64,000 nt of DNA from Sipunculus nudus (GCA_026874595.1 CM049320.1:24838214-24902213), one strand, 5' to 3'; positions 14,601 to 26,769 are shown, numbered from the stretch's first letter. A program made the numbers and translations. The notes: a model not told the origin generated them from the letters alone.

Positions 14601-15605
14601 CAAATTGAACGCTTGCAGACTACCATACACTTTAGATCCTTCAACAAATAGCCTTATCATCATTCTACTACTGCTTATTACTGCTGTCATTGCATTCATA
14701 TTTGCTCAAATATATCACAATTTTCAACCCCTCCTAAATAAATAAAAAATAAACCACTTTATTTGACTCTATTAATCCATCAGTCAGGTAATTTCATTTA
14801 TCATTTACTCACATATTACATTACATTCCTTTATAATAGCCTAACATGTACATGATATTCATAAGCTTTATCGACTCGATATAGTATCACAGTGGAGAAA
14901 CATTTATAGTCCAATCACGATCAGCTGAGCGCCGTGACCCATGGGTCCCTTGTTCATTGGTTTCCTGTCTAGGTTGATCCCTCTTACAGGAATGGCATTT
15001 CTTGACTGCCAAGACCATAAGTTTGACATCTCACGCATTGTGATTCTGCCAACTTGGCATCTCTGCCTCTAAGACTCTGACTCAGATTAGGACTCGGCTA
15101 ATGAGGACCTTACTACATCACTGCTAGAGATGATCAAGTGTCACAAGGCTGAATGTTCACAGACATAAAAGCTGCAAGAAATAATGTTAAAAGTACAAAT
15201 CCATGAAATATTGCGGATCATAAACTGATATAGATAATTACTTTAGGCAAAACTATAAATAATTTAAGCATGTCAAGTTGACTAGGTTTACTGTAAGCAC
15301 AATATAAAATCTCAGCACTGGCAATGCTTGATACAGTCAGAATGTTAATGTGAACAACTGTAATTCTATATTATCAGTGTTTTATATATATAATACACCA
15401 GCCTCAACCAGGGTTGTTATTTTTTCCAGGAAAAACTAGTTTCTCCCGGACAGTGGGAAAAACCCGGGATTAATTGGGAATAACTGGGGAAAACTGGTTA
15501 GTACCGGGAATTACTGGGGAAAATGTCTGATCAAAATTTTTAAGAGAGTATAATGATGTATAGTTAATTAATTCTGTTTAATGTTGCATGTTGAAATTAT
15601 ATGTG

Positions 15606-15659
<54 letters not shown>

Positions 15660-18600
15660 TTTCCACATGTGATGAATATATATATATAGGTGAGTGTGTG
15701 TGTGTGTGCAATATTTCCACAACTCATGCTAGTGCATTACTATTACTTAATTACCAATTTACTGCAACATAAACTTTAGTAGGTGAGCTGACAAAAGTTA
15801 TCAAGCATGTTAACCTAATCAAGGCTGAGTTAATCTTGGGGGTACAGAAGTGTGAAGAAGCCATGCTAGTCAATCATGTAACAAGCTTGTAACATGTTAC
15901 TGCACCCTGAGAGGTCCATCAGAGTTGGATTGGTAAATATGTATCAATGAACCTTATTTCTTAACCATCAATGGACTTTTTCAGTGTAACTGATATATCT
16001 GATTATCTGTTTACCTATCACTATGTATATGTCACAGGACAAACTCCGATCCAGTAGAATCGTCGATCTTACTAGGACAAAGTCCGATCAGACTTTCTAC
16101 TAGGAGAAACTCCGATCAGACTTTCTACTAGTAGAATTGGCGATTCTACAAGGACAAACTCAGATCATAGCCTCTACTAGGACAAACTCTGATCATAGCC
16201 TCCACTAGGACAAACTCCGATCAACCAGAGACCACAACATAATTAGACTTTCTACTAGTAGAATCAGTGATTCTACTAGGACAAGCTCCGATCGTGGTCT
16301 CTACTAGGACAAACTCCAATCATATATAAATGTACTAGTTGGGTCAGAGCTTCTACTAGGGAAAACTCTGAATGTAGTCTCTACTAGGACAAACTTACCA
16401 TAATGGTCTAATTTCTGAAACCTGAGATTATGAATGAATTAAACACAGTAATATGGTAACCAAATGTTTTATTTATTTATTATACAAAATATGACTTTCT
16501 AAAAGACTAGAGTATATCATGATAGTTTTATACAATATACAGGACAAGGGTTGTTTATTGGTTTTTAATATGGGGTTAAACACTGGTATATGGTATTGGT
16601 TGACATGTTAGGTTTTTTTTTGTAAAACCATTATATTTATTCATTGTTTTATGTACTATACTTCTAGAATTCTTGTTATTACCCTGTATTGTATATGATT
16701 GCTCCTTGCAAAGTGCCACCCTGAATGTCAAAACAGATTTTGAGCTTTGAGGAAGTTGATATAACCTTAGGACTGATTTTTTTATGATTGACTTGCACTT
16801 AACCGAGGCAACTGTATTTCTGCGAGTGAGTCTTTTGAAAAAGTTCTGTATGAAAATACACACAATCTGTATAAATGGCTTATTAATTGATAAACATAAG
16901 TACTGTCCCATGTATATATTGCATTTTTCTCTTTTATTTTAAGAAATAAGTAATACCTATGTTCAGGAATTGTAGATAACAGTTTGTGCTAATTTGTGCT
17001 TGTGCTTTTATTTGTATTTTTTATCACATAAACTTGTATGTTCTATATGAAACCTACATTCTGTATCAGTGGCTATTTCATTGATTAACATAAGTAATGT
17101 TGTATGTATATATTGCAATTTTTCTCTGTGATTTTAGGACAGGATAAATGAAATATTTTAGATCTATCCGTAAATTAAGGAATTTTTCATATATACAAGT
17201 AGATAAACAGTTTGTGCTTATATGTGCTTGTGCTTTTATTTGTATTTTTTAGAATATGAACTTGTATATATTGTACATAAATAAAGGATTTGTATTTCTG
17301 AGAATCAAAGTTCTATTTGAAAATACCTACATTCTGTATCAGTGGTTTAATTGATAAACATAAGTACAGGTAGATGTATATATTGCATTTTTTTGCTGTG
17401 AATTTAAGACAGGATGTGAATGAAATATTTTCGATCAATATTCAGGAATTTTACATATACACAAGTAGATAAACAGTTTGTGCTTACATGTGCTTGTGCT
17501 TATCTTTGTAATTTTTTTATCAAATAAAATTGTATGAATATATTTGAATGAAACATTAAGATGTATGTCTGTGACTTGTATATATAATCGTAGGATATTG
17601 TGTTTTATCATATATTTTATTCATTTTTAGCTCAGCTGACTATAAGTCATCTGAGCTATAGTCGTGGTCCGTTGTCCATCGTCTGTCTGTCCGTCCGTCC
17701 GTAGATGTGGCACATTTTGAAACCGTAAGACCTAGGAATCCAAAATTCGGCATAGTGTTAGATGTCCCCAAGATCTCCTACCAAGCCGAAAACTGGGTCT
17801 TTGCAACTTTGTTCCTTTGAGAAATTAAGGAAAAACCTCAATTTTTTATTAAAAACCTATTTTCACACTTCAGGACTGCCTAATATCAAAACCACTCATC
17901 TGTTTTTCTTCATATTTACCATAAATAATCCTCTATATAGTTTCTATGTACATGCCAGAAAGTAGGTCTGTATTATATAATTTAAAAAAGTTATGGGCCC
18001 AAACATAATGCACTTTGTAAATAATCAGGGAAAAAATTTGATCACTTAACATAAAAATTGTTAAAGCTAAGCACTTTTTCTCTAGATATATTACTTTTAT
18101 TAATCAAATTTAAATTGTATACCCAAAATTAGATCAAAATCTTTTAAAATATTAGCAAAAATAAAAAATTTTAAATTTTGCCCAACTTTGACCATGGCAC
18201 GCTTTATTCCTGTAACTGCTGTGGATTTAATTTTCAAAGCATGTTTATTTTTTAGCATTTCAACTGTTAACACCAAAAATTTGAAATCAGTTGATCAAAA
18301 ACTGTAGATTTTATTCAAGTTTTCGAGCACCATGTCACATATTGTATACATAAAGCTAGTGTTATGCAGTTTGCTAGAGCTCAGCTCCTGAGCTTACTTT
18401 AAGTTCCTTATATTTGGCATACAGTTAGTTGTCTCCAAAATCCCCTATCATGCCAAGAATTTGGTCACTAGGACTTAATTCCTTTAAGATATTAATGAAA
18501 AACTCATTTTTCCATTAAAAACCCATTGTTACACTTTAAGACTGCCTAATATCAAAACCACTGATCTGACTTTGATCATATATAATATACATATTTTTCT

Positions 18601-21600
18601 ATACATTCACTATGCATGTGCCAGAAATGATGTCAGTATTGCATTTAAGTAATAGGCCCAAACATAATGCACTTGTTAAAAAATCAAGAAATAAATTTAC
18701 TCATCTAAGATGAGAATTGCTGAAGCTGGAGACTTTTTTCAGGAATATAACTTTATTTAATCAAGATTCAATTGTTTACCCAAAATTAGATCTGATTTTT
18801 GCAAATTTTCCAAGTTATTAGCTTAATAAAAAAATCAATACCTTAAATTTTGTCCAACTTTGGCAATGGCACGTTTTTTTCCCTGTAAGCCCTGTTGATT
18901 TAATTTTCACAGCATATATACATAAGGATTTAATTTTTTTAAATTTGAAATTTCAAAGAAATTGATCGGAAAGAATAGCTTTTATTCAAGTTTTCATACA
19001 CCATGTCAAGTGTTGTTTACATCTAGCCCACCTAGTAGTACAGCCTTCACTTGCATTATGTAACCCACCCCAGGCAGCTTGACATGGCTCAGCTTGGCCA
19101 CTACTAGCAGGCTTCCCCTCTGCCCTGCTCCCCTCCCCCCCAGATGGTGCATTAACTAGATGAATGTTATAATTTTCTGTATTTCATTTTATTCTTGGCT
19201 ATGCAATGACACATTTTAGATTTTGTATTTACCACCAGGGTTAACTTACAATGATTAAAGTGCACATTTAATTGTGTCCAAAAACTTCACCAGGTGTGGA
19301 ATTGACTATTAATTCCAGTAATAAATTATAGCTTAGATTGTAATTAGCATAATGATATTGTTTGTCCCTCATTCAACCAACAGTGTGTATATTTGAATAC
19401 TTTATTTGAAAAGATGTTTTTATTTACCATATTTACTGAATCTTTTATTTTATTTCAGTGAATAAGATTAAGCATGTACTGAAAACTCCAATGTGCAAAA
19501 CTTGTTAATAGTGATTCAAGGAATAATCTTGTAGATGCCATGTTGTGGCATTATTTTCTTTTAAATTCAGTTTAAACATTTGTGATTTAAAAATAATAAA
19601 AATATATGTGTATGCATAATATGACCCAATATGAGCTACACTCTGGATATATAATGATTGCAACTTAGAATTCTAATATTTTAACTTGTATTTTCAGTTT
19701 TTTTAATACAAATTTATAAAACTTGTAAATAAAAAAATATTAATAAGATAAAAACTATTTTAATGGAAAAAGTGGATATGCTTAAATAATAGGCTTTTAT
19801 ATAAACTTAAATGCATAATTCCCTTGTAAGTGAAATAAAGGTATTAGTCCATTCTGTCCACTGGCCTGTCCATCTGTAAATTTTTTATATGCATCACAGT
19901 ATCTCAAAAACTTTTACTGTTTTCCTTCATGACAGTCTTGTCAGAGTATTAGTTTGCAATCATATATTTAGAACTTTACTATAACCAAGTAGGAGGGCCT
20001 CTTTCCTCTAAGCTTCTCATATGCTTATATAAATGAAAAACATTAAAATAGAATATTTTGCATTTGCAAAAATTTCAAACTTAAGCTGAGCGCCATGACC
20101 CATGGGTCCCTTGTTAATCTCAGGTTTCAGAAATTAGGTAAATTATGGTAAGTTTCTCCTTGTAGAGACTACAGTCGGAGTTTATCCTAGTAGAGACCAC
20201 GATCAGAGTTTGTCCCAGTAGAGACTACGATTGGAGTTTGTCCTAGTAGAATCGCCGATTCTACTTGTAGAAAGTCTAATTATGATGTGGTCTCTGGTTG
20301 ATCAGAGTTTGTCCTAGTAGAGGCTATGATTGGAGTTTGTCCTAGTAGAATCGCTGATCCTACTAGTAGAAAGTCTGATCGGAATTTCTCCTAGTAGAAA
20401 GTCTGATCAGACTTTGTCCTAGTAGAATCGACGATTCTACTGGATCGGAGTTTGTTCTGTGACATATATACATACAAACAAGCTTTTTTTTAAGGAAAAC
20501 AATATAAATTTTCATATCTTGGTTTTGTGATTTGAGTATGTTTGTTTAAATATATATATGTGTGTGTGTGTGTGAGAGAGAGAGATGATATTTCCTTTTA
20601 ATTCAGTCAGATATCTGCTGGTCTCTCCTTTTATAAGATTATTAGAGGTTTTTCCCAGTTTTTCCCCAATTCCCACTTTGAGAGGTTTTTCAAAGCCGGG
20701 AAAAACTTACAACCCTGGCCTCAACAGTGATGTAAAATTATGCTTCCCTGTATAATTTGCACCAAGGTTTTTCATTTCAATTTTATGAATTAATAAGGAA
20801 GATTATTTTTGGTGAAATACACTCTTGACAGTTTCCAGGCTTGATAATTTACCTACATTTTTTATTTCATATTTGTACATATTGTTACTATATATGATTT
20901 TAAATGATTTTCTTTGAATAACAGTGATACTGTGACCCTATAATGCAATAAAGTATGTTATTTCTCATATTTTTTTCAGATTTTTCACATTACTTGGAGT
21001 GTACCTTATTGGAGGGTTTATATACATGAGATTTGTGGTCCATGCACGGGGCATGAACCAGATACCAAACTGGAGTTTCTGGCAAGATTTTGGCAACTTA
21101 CAAGCTGTGAGTGAATGACTCTTTATTCAAACCTATTTGTGATAGGAGACTGCCTTACAGGGTTCAGCATTGTAGAAGGTCTTGTCGAGTTCATAACAGG
21201 TTAAAATATGACATGACAGGATGGCCTGTAACAATTAATAGGGGCCTTGAATCATCATGATACAAACTATTGCTGTAAATACAGTTGCCATTTGTATTTG
21301 ATTGATGATACCTTTATTTTCGTTTGAACCCAGTCTTACAGAAAACTACCTAACAGAGTACTTTTTATTATAGTGCAGCACTATTGTTATTCAAAGCCTG
21401 CAGTCTTAATATACAGCTGCTGATGAATAATTAAAACTCAAGAACACGTGAATATACAAACTATTTGTATATAATTTATTCCATCACTATGGTAACTCGG
21501 CATTTCCATCCCTTGCACAACTCTGCTGTCATTCACACAGCCTGTGGCAGTTTTCTTCTGTATTAGGTCAGTAATTCAGCAAAAATGTAGGGGGAGTGAA

Positions 21601-22398
21601 ACATATACTGAATTATAATATATAAATTATAATATATAATATATAAATATTCATACAAAATGGATGTTGTTGAAAGGTAGATCTGAAGGCATTGTAAAAA
21701 AATGATCAAAATGTTTGCATTCTAATCCAGAATAATTTTACTTTTTTTTTCATCTTTGGAAGGCAAGGCACTCTGACATCTCCACAGACTCTCCTATTTC
21801 AGAGGGGCAAAGTGCTATTAGATTCAAAGTTTAAATGTCATGTCAGTATTGATTTTAAAATATCCTGTATTTAATATATTTGTGATATCTGGTCATATAC
21901 CACTAAGCCATGTAAAAACAAACTATGTTTACATAGTATCATTTGAATTCCATGTATACATAAATCAAGAAAATATATGTATACATTTGAACTATTTTAT
22001 TACTGATTATTCATTTAGGAAATTAAAACTGTGTTGCTGAACTTTGTTTTTGCTGAACTTTTCTTCCTTAAACTTGTACTGCAGCCATTTAACGTTAGAT
22101 AAATGATCATTTCAGACAGGACTTTATTCTTAATTTTGTGTACATGCTGTTAATTATAATAACATTACTAGTGTCTTTATTGTGATTCCTTCCCAACAGG
22201 TTGACGTTTTAGTTATGTTATTTCTTGCATTTTCCTTTATTTCATTTTCACTTTCCACAGGATGGCTGTAATTTCCTGTGTCGGTGTACTGGTGGCAGTC
22301 CCTATAACCAACCAGGACAGAGAACATACAAGGGCGTCGGTGATGATCAGCTAGGTCTGGAAGATGAGGGACCTGATGATCACTTACTGCCAATGTAA
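2494..22398 (+). CDS. M6PR: Cation-dependent mannose-6-phosphate receptor (six coding exons, 277 aa)
   Basis: Exons are 2494-2639, 3841-4013, 5342-5451, 10898-11037, 20980-21106 and 22261-22398. They total 834 nt, every junction is GT-AG and the phases match, giving 277 residues, the same length as the human protein as I recall it. The product is a type I membrane receptor carrying mannose-6-phosphate-tagged hydrolases from the trans-Golgi to endosomes. Residues 1-21 form a signal peptide. The lumenal domain has six cysteines (27, 67, 124, 137, 159, 171), enough for the three family disulfides. One membrane span lies at about 181-206. The tail has FWQD-x-GNL, a cysteine cluster DGCNFLCRC and the C-terminal acidic dileucine DDHLLPM used by GGA/AP-1 adaptors. 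Family ligand residues appear conserved as Gln84, Arg130, Glu151 and Tyr161. The position matching bovine Asp103 is Val121. The start at 2494 has G at -3 and +4 and directly opens the signal peptide; an in-frame ATG at 2434 would add 20 non-signal residues. Confidence 0.95.
3489..3761 (+). other. Open frame of unknown meaning in M6PR intron 1
   Basis: A 90-codon frame starts [20 protein letters not shown] and ends with a plain stop. It lies wholly within intron 1. I recognise no family, signal peptide or repeated motif. It could be a fragment of a mobile-element protein or a chance frame. It is listed because it is longer than its surroundings predict and has balanced composition. Confidence 0.2.
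3841..4013 (+). CDS. M6PR: M6PR coding exon 2
   Basis: Starts after a pyrimidine-rich acceptor ttaacttcag. It encodes [10 protein letters not shown] and GVIQQNKK, containing Cys67 and the likely ligand-contact Gln84. The donor is GTTAGT at 4014, leaving one base of Thr107. Confidence 0.93.
4027..4230 (+). repeat. tRNA-derived SINE-like sequence in intron 2
   Basis: The segment gtctgggctcaaagctggga followed by gcgcaagttcaaatctcagc resembles a tRNA head with a degenerate B box (aagttcaaatctc), followed by a tRNA-unrelated body. Boundaries are approximate and I could not find clear target duplications. The rest of intron 2 up to 5341 shows nothing recognisable. Confidence 0.4.
5342..5451 (+). 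CDS. M6PR: M6PR coding exon 3
   Basis: Acceptor tcttttcag, donor GTGAGA, phase 0 at the end. It encodes [20 protein letters not shown] and [10 protein letters not shown], with Cys124, Cys137 and the likely ligand-contact Arg130. His123 aligns with the family phosphate-contact His105, while the expected Asp two residues before it is Val121. Confidence 0.94.
5719..9974 (+). mobile_element. AGCT element copy 1 (interrupted by a hAT-like insertion)
   Basis: The left end TTTTAGCTCAG opens a hairpin in which TAGCTCAG and TGACT pair with AGTCA and CTGAGCTA around an ATA loop. A run of ccgtc-type short repeats follows. The body matches copy 2 at 11804 closely, apart from a 1.57-kb insertion at 5974-7546 and a roughly 0.5-kb deletion near 8510. 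The right end is a slightly decayed form of the family terminus, ending CTTGTT. No transposase is encoded. It lies in M6PR intron 3. Confidence 0.8.
5974..7546. mobile_element. Non-autonomous hAT-like element inside AGCT copy 1
   Basis: The termini are CAGGGTTGG and CCAACCCTG. They are flanked by 8-bp target duplications attctcac (5966-5973) and attttcac (7547-7554) with one mismatch; the uninterrupted copy 2 shows a single attttcac at this point. Both ends carry repeats of ctaaaacctgcc and its variants. No transposase reading frame is visible in its 1573 bp, so it must have been mobilised in trans. Confidence 0.85.
9975..10592. other. Intron 3 remainder, nothing recognised
   Basis: AT-rich sequence between AGCT copy 1 and the small MITE. 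I see no open frame, repeat or RNA structure that I can support. Confidence 0.5.
10593..10808. mobile_element. Small MITE about 90 bp upstream of M6PR exon 4
   Basis: The ends are imperfect inverted repeats of about 40 bp. TAGGGC then aaaaccagtttcagtt on the left mirrors aactgaaaccagttt then GCCCTA on the right. Flanks share ggtaa, but a clean 8-bp duplication is not visible. It is 216 bp with no coding capacity. Confidence 0.55.
10898..11037 (+). CDS. M6PR: M6PR coding exon 4
   Basis: Acceptor attccag, donor GTGAGT. It encodes the end of the lumenal domain ([15 protein letters not shown] with Cys159, Tyr161, Cys171) and the first half of the membrane span ([10 protein letters not shown]). 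It ends two bases into a codon. Confidence 0.94.
11038..11803. other. Start of intron 4
   Basis: Contains a short (TA)n patch at about 11090-11120, a poly-C run near 11130 and phrases such as acttggacttg and gacttgaacttgaacttcg. The latter seem to belong to an older repeat that resumes after AGCT copy 2 (around 14985-15110). No gene is seen. Confidence 0.5.
11804..14954 (+). mobile_element. AGCT element copy 2 (most complete copy)
   Basis: About 3.15 kb. It starts TTTTAGCTCAG with the perfect stem-loop seen in copy 1 and ends in TGACCCATGGGTC then CCTTGTT. The body holds a poly-C run near 13337 and a conserved block around 13200-13330. It has no long reading frame. Copies 1 and 3 and the inverted copy at 55840 share most of the body. 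I see no target-site duplication at either end. Confidence 0.85.
15612..15656. repeat. (TA)n microsatellite
   Basis: About 44 bases of AT dinucleotide in the left part of the large hAT-like element. Confidence 0.9.
16870..17560 (+). repeat. Tandem repeat, about three units of roughly 230-260 bp
   Basis: Each unit contains ttgataaacataagta, then tgtatatattgcatttttct, then acagtttgtgcttatatgtg and gcttgtgcttttatttgtat. Units start near 16890, 17092 and 17350. It lies in the spacer of the foldback element and is non-coding. Confidence 0.7.
17625..20115 (+). mobile_element. AGCT element copy 3
   Basis: Starts ttttagctcagctgactata with the family hairpin and ends TGACCCATGGGTC then CCTTGTT. The body aligns with copies 1 and 2 but carries several internal deletions. 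Its right end abuts the inner edge of the right foldback arm. No coding sequence. Confidence 0.83.
20980..21106 (+). CDS. M6PR: M6PR coding exon 5
   Basis: Acceptor ttttttcag, donor GTGAGT. It encodes the second half of the membrane span ([20 protein letters not shown]) and the membrane-proximal tail [19 protein letters not shown], containing the Phe-Trp pair known in this family as an endosome-to-Golgi retrieval signal. Confidence 0.95.
22261..22398 (+). CDS. M6PR: M6PR terminal coding exon 6
   Basis: Acceptor ctttccacag. It encodes the cytoplasmic tail DGCNFLCRC (likely palmitoylated cysteines), [10 protein letters not shown] and the terminal DDHLLPM, then TAA. The acidic DxxLL end is the adaptor-binding sorting signal and is nearly identical to the vertebrate tail as I remember it. 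Confidence 0.96.
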   Translation, partial: DGCNFLCRCTGGSPYNQPGQRTYKGVGDDQLGLEDEGPDDHLLPM

Positions 22399-23850
22399 TC
22401 ATCACCACCAGATGCCTTTATTTATAATGTAAACTTAAACTTACATATTACATACATAAGACTACATCCATGAAAGAAACCTACAGGCAATAAATTTGAT
22501 TGACGTTTGCACACATGACATGGTCACCATTGTTACACTGTATGTACCTTTTTTTAAATGTGACACAATAACTCAAAAACTCAAACAGGTGCTCCTCTGT
22601 TTAAGCTTGATGGTATATCTTGTGGTTCATCTCACTTGGCAAGGGCTTGGTAACTCTCTTATGATTTTGTGATCTTTTTTATGCTTTCTACATTGAGTTC
22701 TACCAGTGTTTGAGATATCATTATAAAGAATACATATTTTTGGTGCTCATGGGGAGATCCTTCTGCGCTACATAAAACCTCCATGAAGGCCCATCATTAA
22801 CCAGAAGTGAACAAAACATCATCTGATTCATTAGCTTTTTTTTTTAAAATAACTTTATATATTTGGGAAATGATTTTTATGAGAGCAAGCTTAACATATT
22901 TTTCTGTGAAAGAGAATAAAATCAACTTGAAATCTCAACTATGACCTGCTTGATATGTACGTTATAGTACCTTGAACAAAGTTATTAATGGCACAAAGTA
23001 TTGTCACATGAATATAAGAATACCGGTAGAGTTTTGAACCAGCCCTAGTTAGCAGGCATGTCGGATTACCTGACCTGATCACATGCAAGAAAAATGTATA
23101 TCCACACTCTAGCACAGTTTGTATCACTTAAAAATCATTGTTATACTTTGCTCTGCATAACATGCACAGGGGGTATTTTTATTTTAGAATGTAGACCCAA
23201 TGGTATTTTACAGCAAGGTGGTGACAGATTTTCGTTGTTTTTAATGTGAAATTATTTTTGTTTTTGTTATTATCCCAGCATTTTAATTCCTTACATTATA
23301 ATGTTACTCCATTTGTTAATTGTAGATAAAATTTTGTACCATTATCCATAGAACATTAAATGTATCAGATATTATGATTTTGTACAAATGATGAGGGTGT
23401 ATAATGTGTCGGCTTTAATTTGGTTCTGATATCTGTAAGCATATAAAAATGAATTACTGACAATAGCCAAGCTATTTATTTGAATATTTGTTGTGATTAT
23501 ACATGGATGTTGATATATATATATAATCTGTGACTGATATTGTATAACTGTAATCAAAACAGATTTAGTAAAGTTAGAACATACCACCTCCTTTGCAGTT
23601 AATTTTTCTGAAAACTGTTGCAAAACTGTTATGTCATAGACCATGTTTTGGCTTGCCTTGTCTTTAGTACATGGCTAACTGTATATATTAGATAAATGGG
23701 TAACTTGATTTTTTATACCTTTTTCAGACCTTAAATAAGATACCTGTTTTCTGCCAGATAGTATGATTGATTATAAGATATTATCTTTAAATTGGTAAAT
23801 TAGAAGGCATCATTATAATAAAATGTATTGTCCCAAAGTAACCTCATTCT
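22399..23850 (+). other. M6PR: Probable M6PR 3' UTR
   Basis: Non-coding DNA after the stop. Candidate AATAAA signals lie at 22489, 22915 and 23818; which is used cannot be told from sequence alone. Confidence 0.5.
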
Positions 23851-24084
23851 CTGTTTACAGTTTAACACTTTTATATATGGTGTGACCTTACAATTTTTAT
23901 ATTTGGTGTATTCTCTCAAGTTTTTCCACTCCACTTAAAATTGCATGCTGGTTTTTTTTGTGTACTAATGACTTCATCTTCCTATGCAAACTCAGTTTTT
24001 TTTAACCAAATTATGTGCATTTTATTATTAATAAATATAAGCAGAAAGGAATTTAGAGATTCAGGATTAATTTTTCTTGGAATA

Positions 24085-24376
24085 TACTTGTACCTTGTGT
24101 CATAAAAGCATGTTGTTGGCATGTCATTGGCTTAAATTGCAGGTGCAAATCTTTACTAGCTACATTCTCATTTACAATCATATTTGCATTTAGACAACCT
24201 CCTTTTGTAATTACAAAAATCTACTTGATATACTTGTACCTTGTGTCATAAAGGCATGTTGTTGGCATGTCATTGGCTTAAATTGCAGGTGCAAATCTTT
24301 ACTAGCTACATTCTCATTTACAATCATATTTGTATTTAGACAACCTCCTTTTGTTATTACAGAAATCTAGACTTTA
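24085..24376 (+). repeat. Two-copy tandem duplication, 146-bp unit
   Basis: tacttgtaccttgtgtcata begins both units at 24085 and 24231, and the following text is nearly identical through acaacctccttttg. It is a recent local duplication in otherwise unremarkable DNA. Confidence 0.9.
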
Positions 24377-25909
24377 CAGAGAGGCAAATGATGTTTGTTG
24401 ACAGATCAGTGGTGTAGCAACAGATATAACAGACAGTAACTAAAATTGTGACATGAACAAAGCAAATGAGATGGGTGCCAATCTTCATGTTTACAGATCG
24501 CATTAAAACTAGCTAGCAGAAGTTAATAATGGCTATGGACTTTAGAGCAGGGCAAAGGTATGGCAGGATATTTCATTTTTGATGTTCTCACTTTTAGGGC
24601 ACTGGGCATATTGTTTTTGAATAATAAAGGTGAATATACTTGTAGTTAAATGTCAAAAAGCAGATCATTGTAGTGATATTAAAGACCACAGTTGCCTTAT
24701 ATCTTTAGAAGCATCAAACAGTTAAATAGGTTCAACCTCTGTTACACTGGACTCATTTTGTGTGTTAAATGCTCGTCCATATAAATATGTTGTATCATTT
24801 ACCCAGCTAGATGTGTATCGGTGTATGTCTGAAGTTTGTGTGTTCCAACTATGCTTAAACAAGTACTCTGACTATACAGGCTGGTCTGGATGAAATTGAT
24901 AATATGGCTGTAATGGCTATCACTATTATCACTATTATCACTCAGCAATGATAATATAATCTACACGGACATATACTCCTTGCCAACAGCATGCTTTGTA
25001 ATTAAACATCTTATATGGTAACCCATTAAAAGCATACATCAATTTCTGATTACAATAGCTATGATAGATGGCACCTAATGGAAGTATTTTCATATTCAGT
25101 GTATTACGTATTTTTGTGAAGGAATAGTTACACTTAATGAGAGAATTTTATGGATGTGAAATGGAAACATTTGATGCATGTGATATGTATAAGACAAAGC
25201 ATAAGCACACCTTAGAGATTTGGAACAGATTCGTGTACCTAAGCATAAATATTAGATAACAATTTAATTTCATGGACATATAAAATATTAAACCATGATT
25301 GAATAGTATTATTGATTCGCTGCATGGTTATATGGTGTAGGCACAGCTGTACCAAATCAAATGCTGTAATAAACTTAAACATTCCTCTCAGATCTCTATC
25401 ATGATTGCGCAGATTATCAAACTGATTTAGTATGATATTTTTTTCACAGGTTTCAAAACTGATTAATTAATACAGGATTTTGTCATACCTACTCAGTTCA
25501 CTCATTCTGCCTGAAAGTCTGTCTGTTTAAGTTGCAAAACGATCATTGTGTACAAAATCATCTGGAAATGCTACACCTGCTTTGGGAAATGCTGCTTTTT
25601 GTATCCTTATTTGGGCCTAATATATTGGTTTCAGAATATTTGCCATATGGTGATACCAAATAAAGTGCCCACCCTCCCGTTCTCATAACAGCTGCAAACG
25701 GAGTCTTTGATTAATTTCGAGTAAAACAAAGAATTTTACAATTTTTTAGGGTTGTGTGTTAAACGCTAGTATGACCGCTACCTGTTTAACCTCAATATAT
25801 GTTTAGCCATACTGCTAATAATATTTACCCTCATTTATTTTGAATGACAATAACCTCCTTACCAGGAGTTTACTTGTATGTCAATAGTATCTGAATAAAA
25901 ACGCCACAG

Positions 25910-25976
<67 letters not shown>

Positions 25977-26769
25977 AAACGATTCAGTGTAAACATCATC
26001 GCAGTGTTGGTACACTAATCTTGGTTATATCTTTTTTCTCATGTATCACAAGTTCAAAATTACATGTCATACATGTTAAGTACAATTGTGCAATTTAAGA
26101 TAGCTTAAATATGCAGTGCATGGCAATGTTTTCATTTTGATTATAACAGAACATTTATTGAGCCTGAACTCGATATATCTTATCCTTGCAATTTCAGATA
26201 TCTTGGATCAAATATATTGTATCCAAACTATGTGTTTTTGACTTTATAGAATATAATTCTGTGTACTATAAAGCCTATTTTAAATGACCATTGATATCTT
26301 CATTTCATTGCTTTAAATGTGTATGCAATCAAAATGTATATATCGTTTTGCTCAACTCATTTTAATACTCTAGAGTGTGTAAGATGATAAAGTTACTTTG
26401 ACTTAAGGGGATTAGGGATTCCCCACTTTTTACAGTAACAACAGTTGAAGTTGTTAAGTACTTGCTACTATCTTTAGCATAAATTTTGAACATTAGTGAC
26501 AGTATAATATGGATCAAATGCATAGGGTACCAGTCTGTGTAACACTAAATGCTTTATGAGGCACGCTACAAGTCTATAACAGTTTCTAGTAAGTGGAGGC
26601 CTTAGAATGTTTGACTGTTAAGTTTATGGTTCATACATGTGGAAAGAACCGTTGGAGAAATCTGGTTTAATTGTACAAAGACAAAATATGGTGTTGTTGG
26701 GAGATTTTGCTCTGATAACATTCCATTTATACAATAAAATATACTCTGTAAAAGTTTGTATTTGGTGCC
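24377..26769. other. Non-coding DNA with one microsatellite
   Basis: No gene is supported. A (TA)n tract occupies about 25911-25970 and runs into a short CA patch. The rest is AT-rich single-copy-looking DNA. Confidence 0.5.

Larger units (their letters stand above)
16031..20463. mobile_element. Foldback-type element with long minisatellite arms
   Basis: The left arm 16031-16430 and right arm 20116-20463 are inverted copies of each other. They begin gtcacaggacaaactccgat and its complement. Both arms are built from about 20-bp units of the form ctactaggacaaactccgat, mixed with agtagaatcgncgattctac palindromes. Each arm ends inwardly with tttctgaaacctgagatta. The spacer holds a tandem repeat and AGCT copy 3. 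Such arms are typical of foldback or long-TIR elements; the superfamily is not determinable here. Confidence 0.75.
15401..20725. mobile_element. Large hAT-like element with perfect 8-bp target duplication, containing nested elements
   Basis: Target duplications gcctcaac at 15401-15408 and 20718-20725 are identical. Inside them the ends are cagggttgttattttttcc and its approximate complement ggaaaaacttacaaccctg, followed by imperfect subterminal repeats of the gggaaaaac/gtttttccc type. No transposase is visible. Most of its length is later insertion: the foldback element at 16031-20463, which itself contains AGCT copy 3. Confidence 0.85.

Noticed and set aside
16576-16911. 111-codon minus-strand frame
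   Set aside because: Lies in the non-coding spacer of the foldback element, overlapping a tandem repeat; no known motif.
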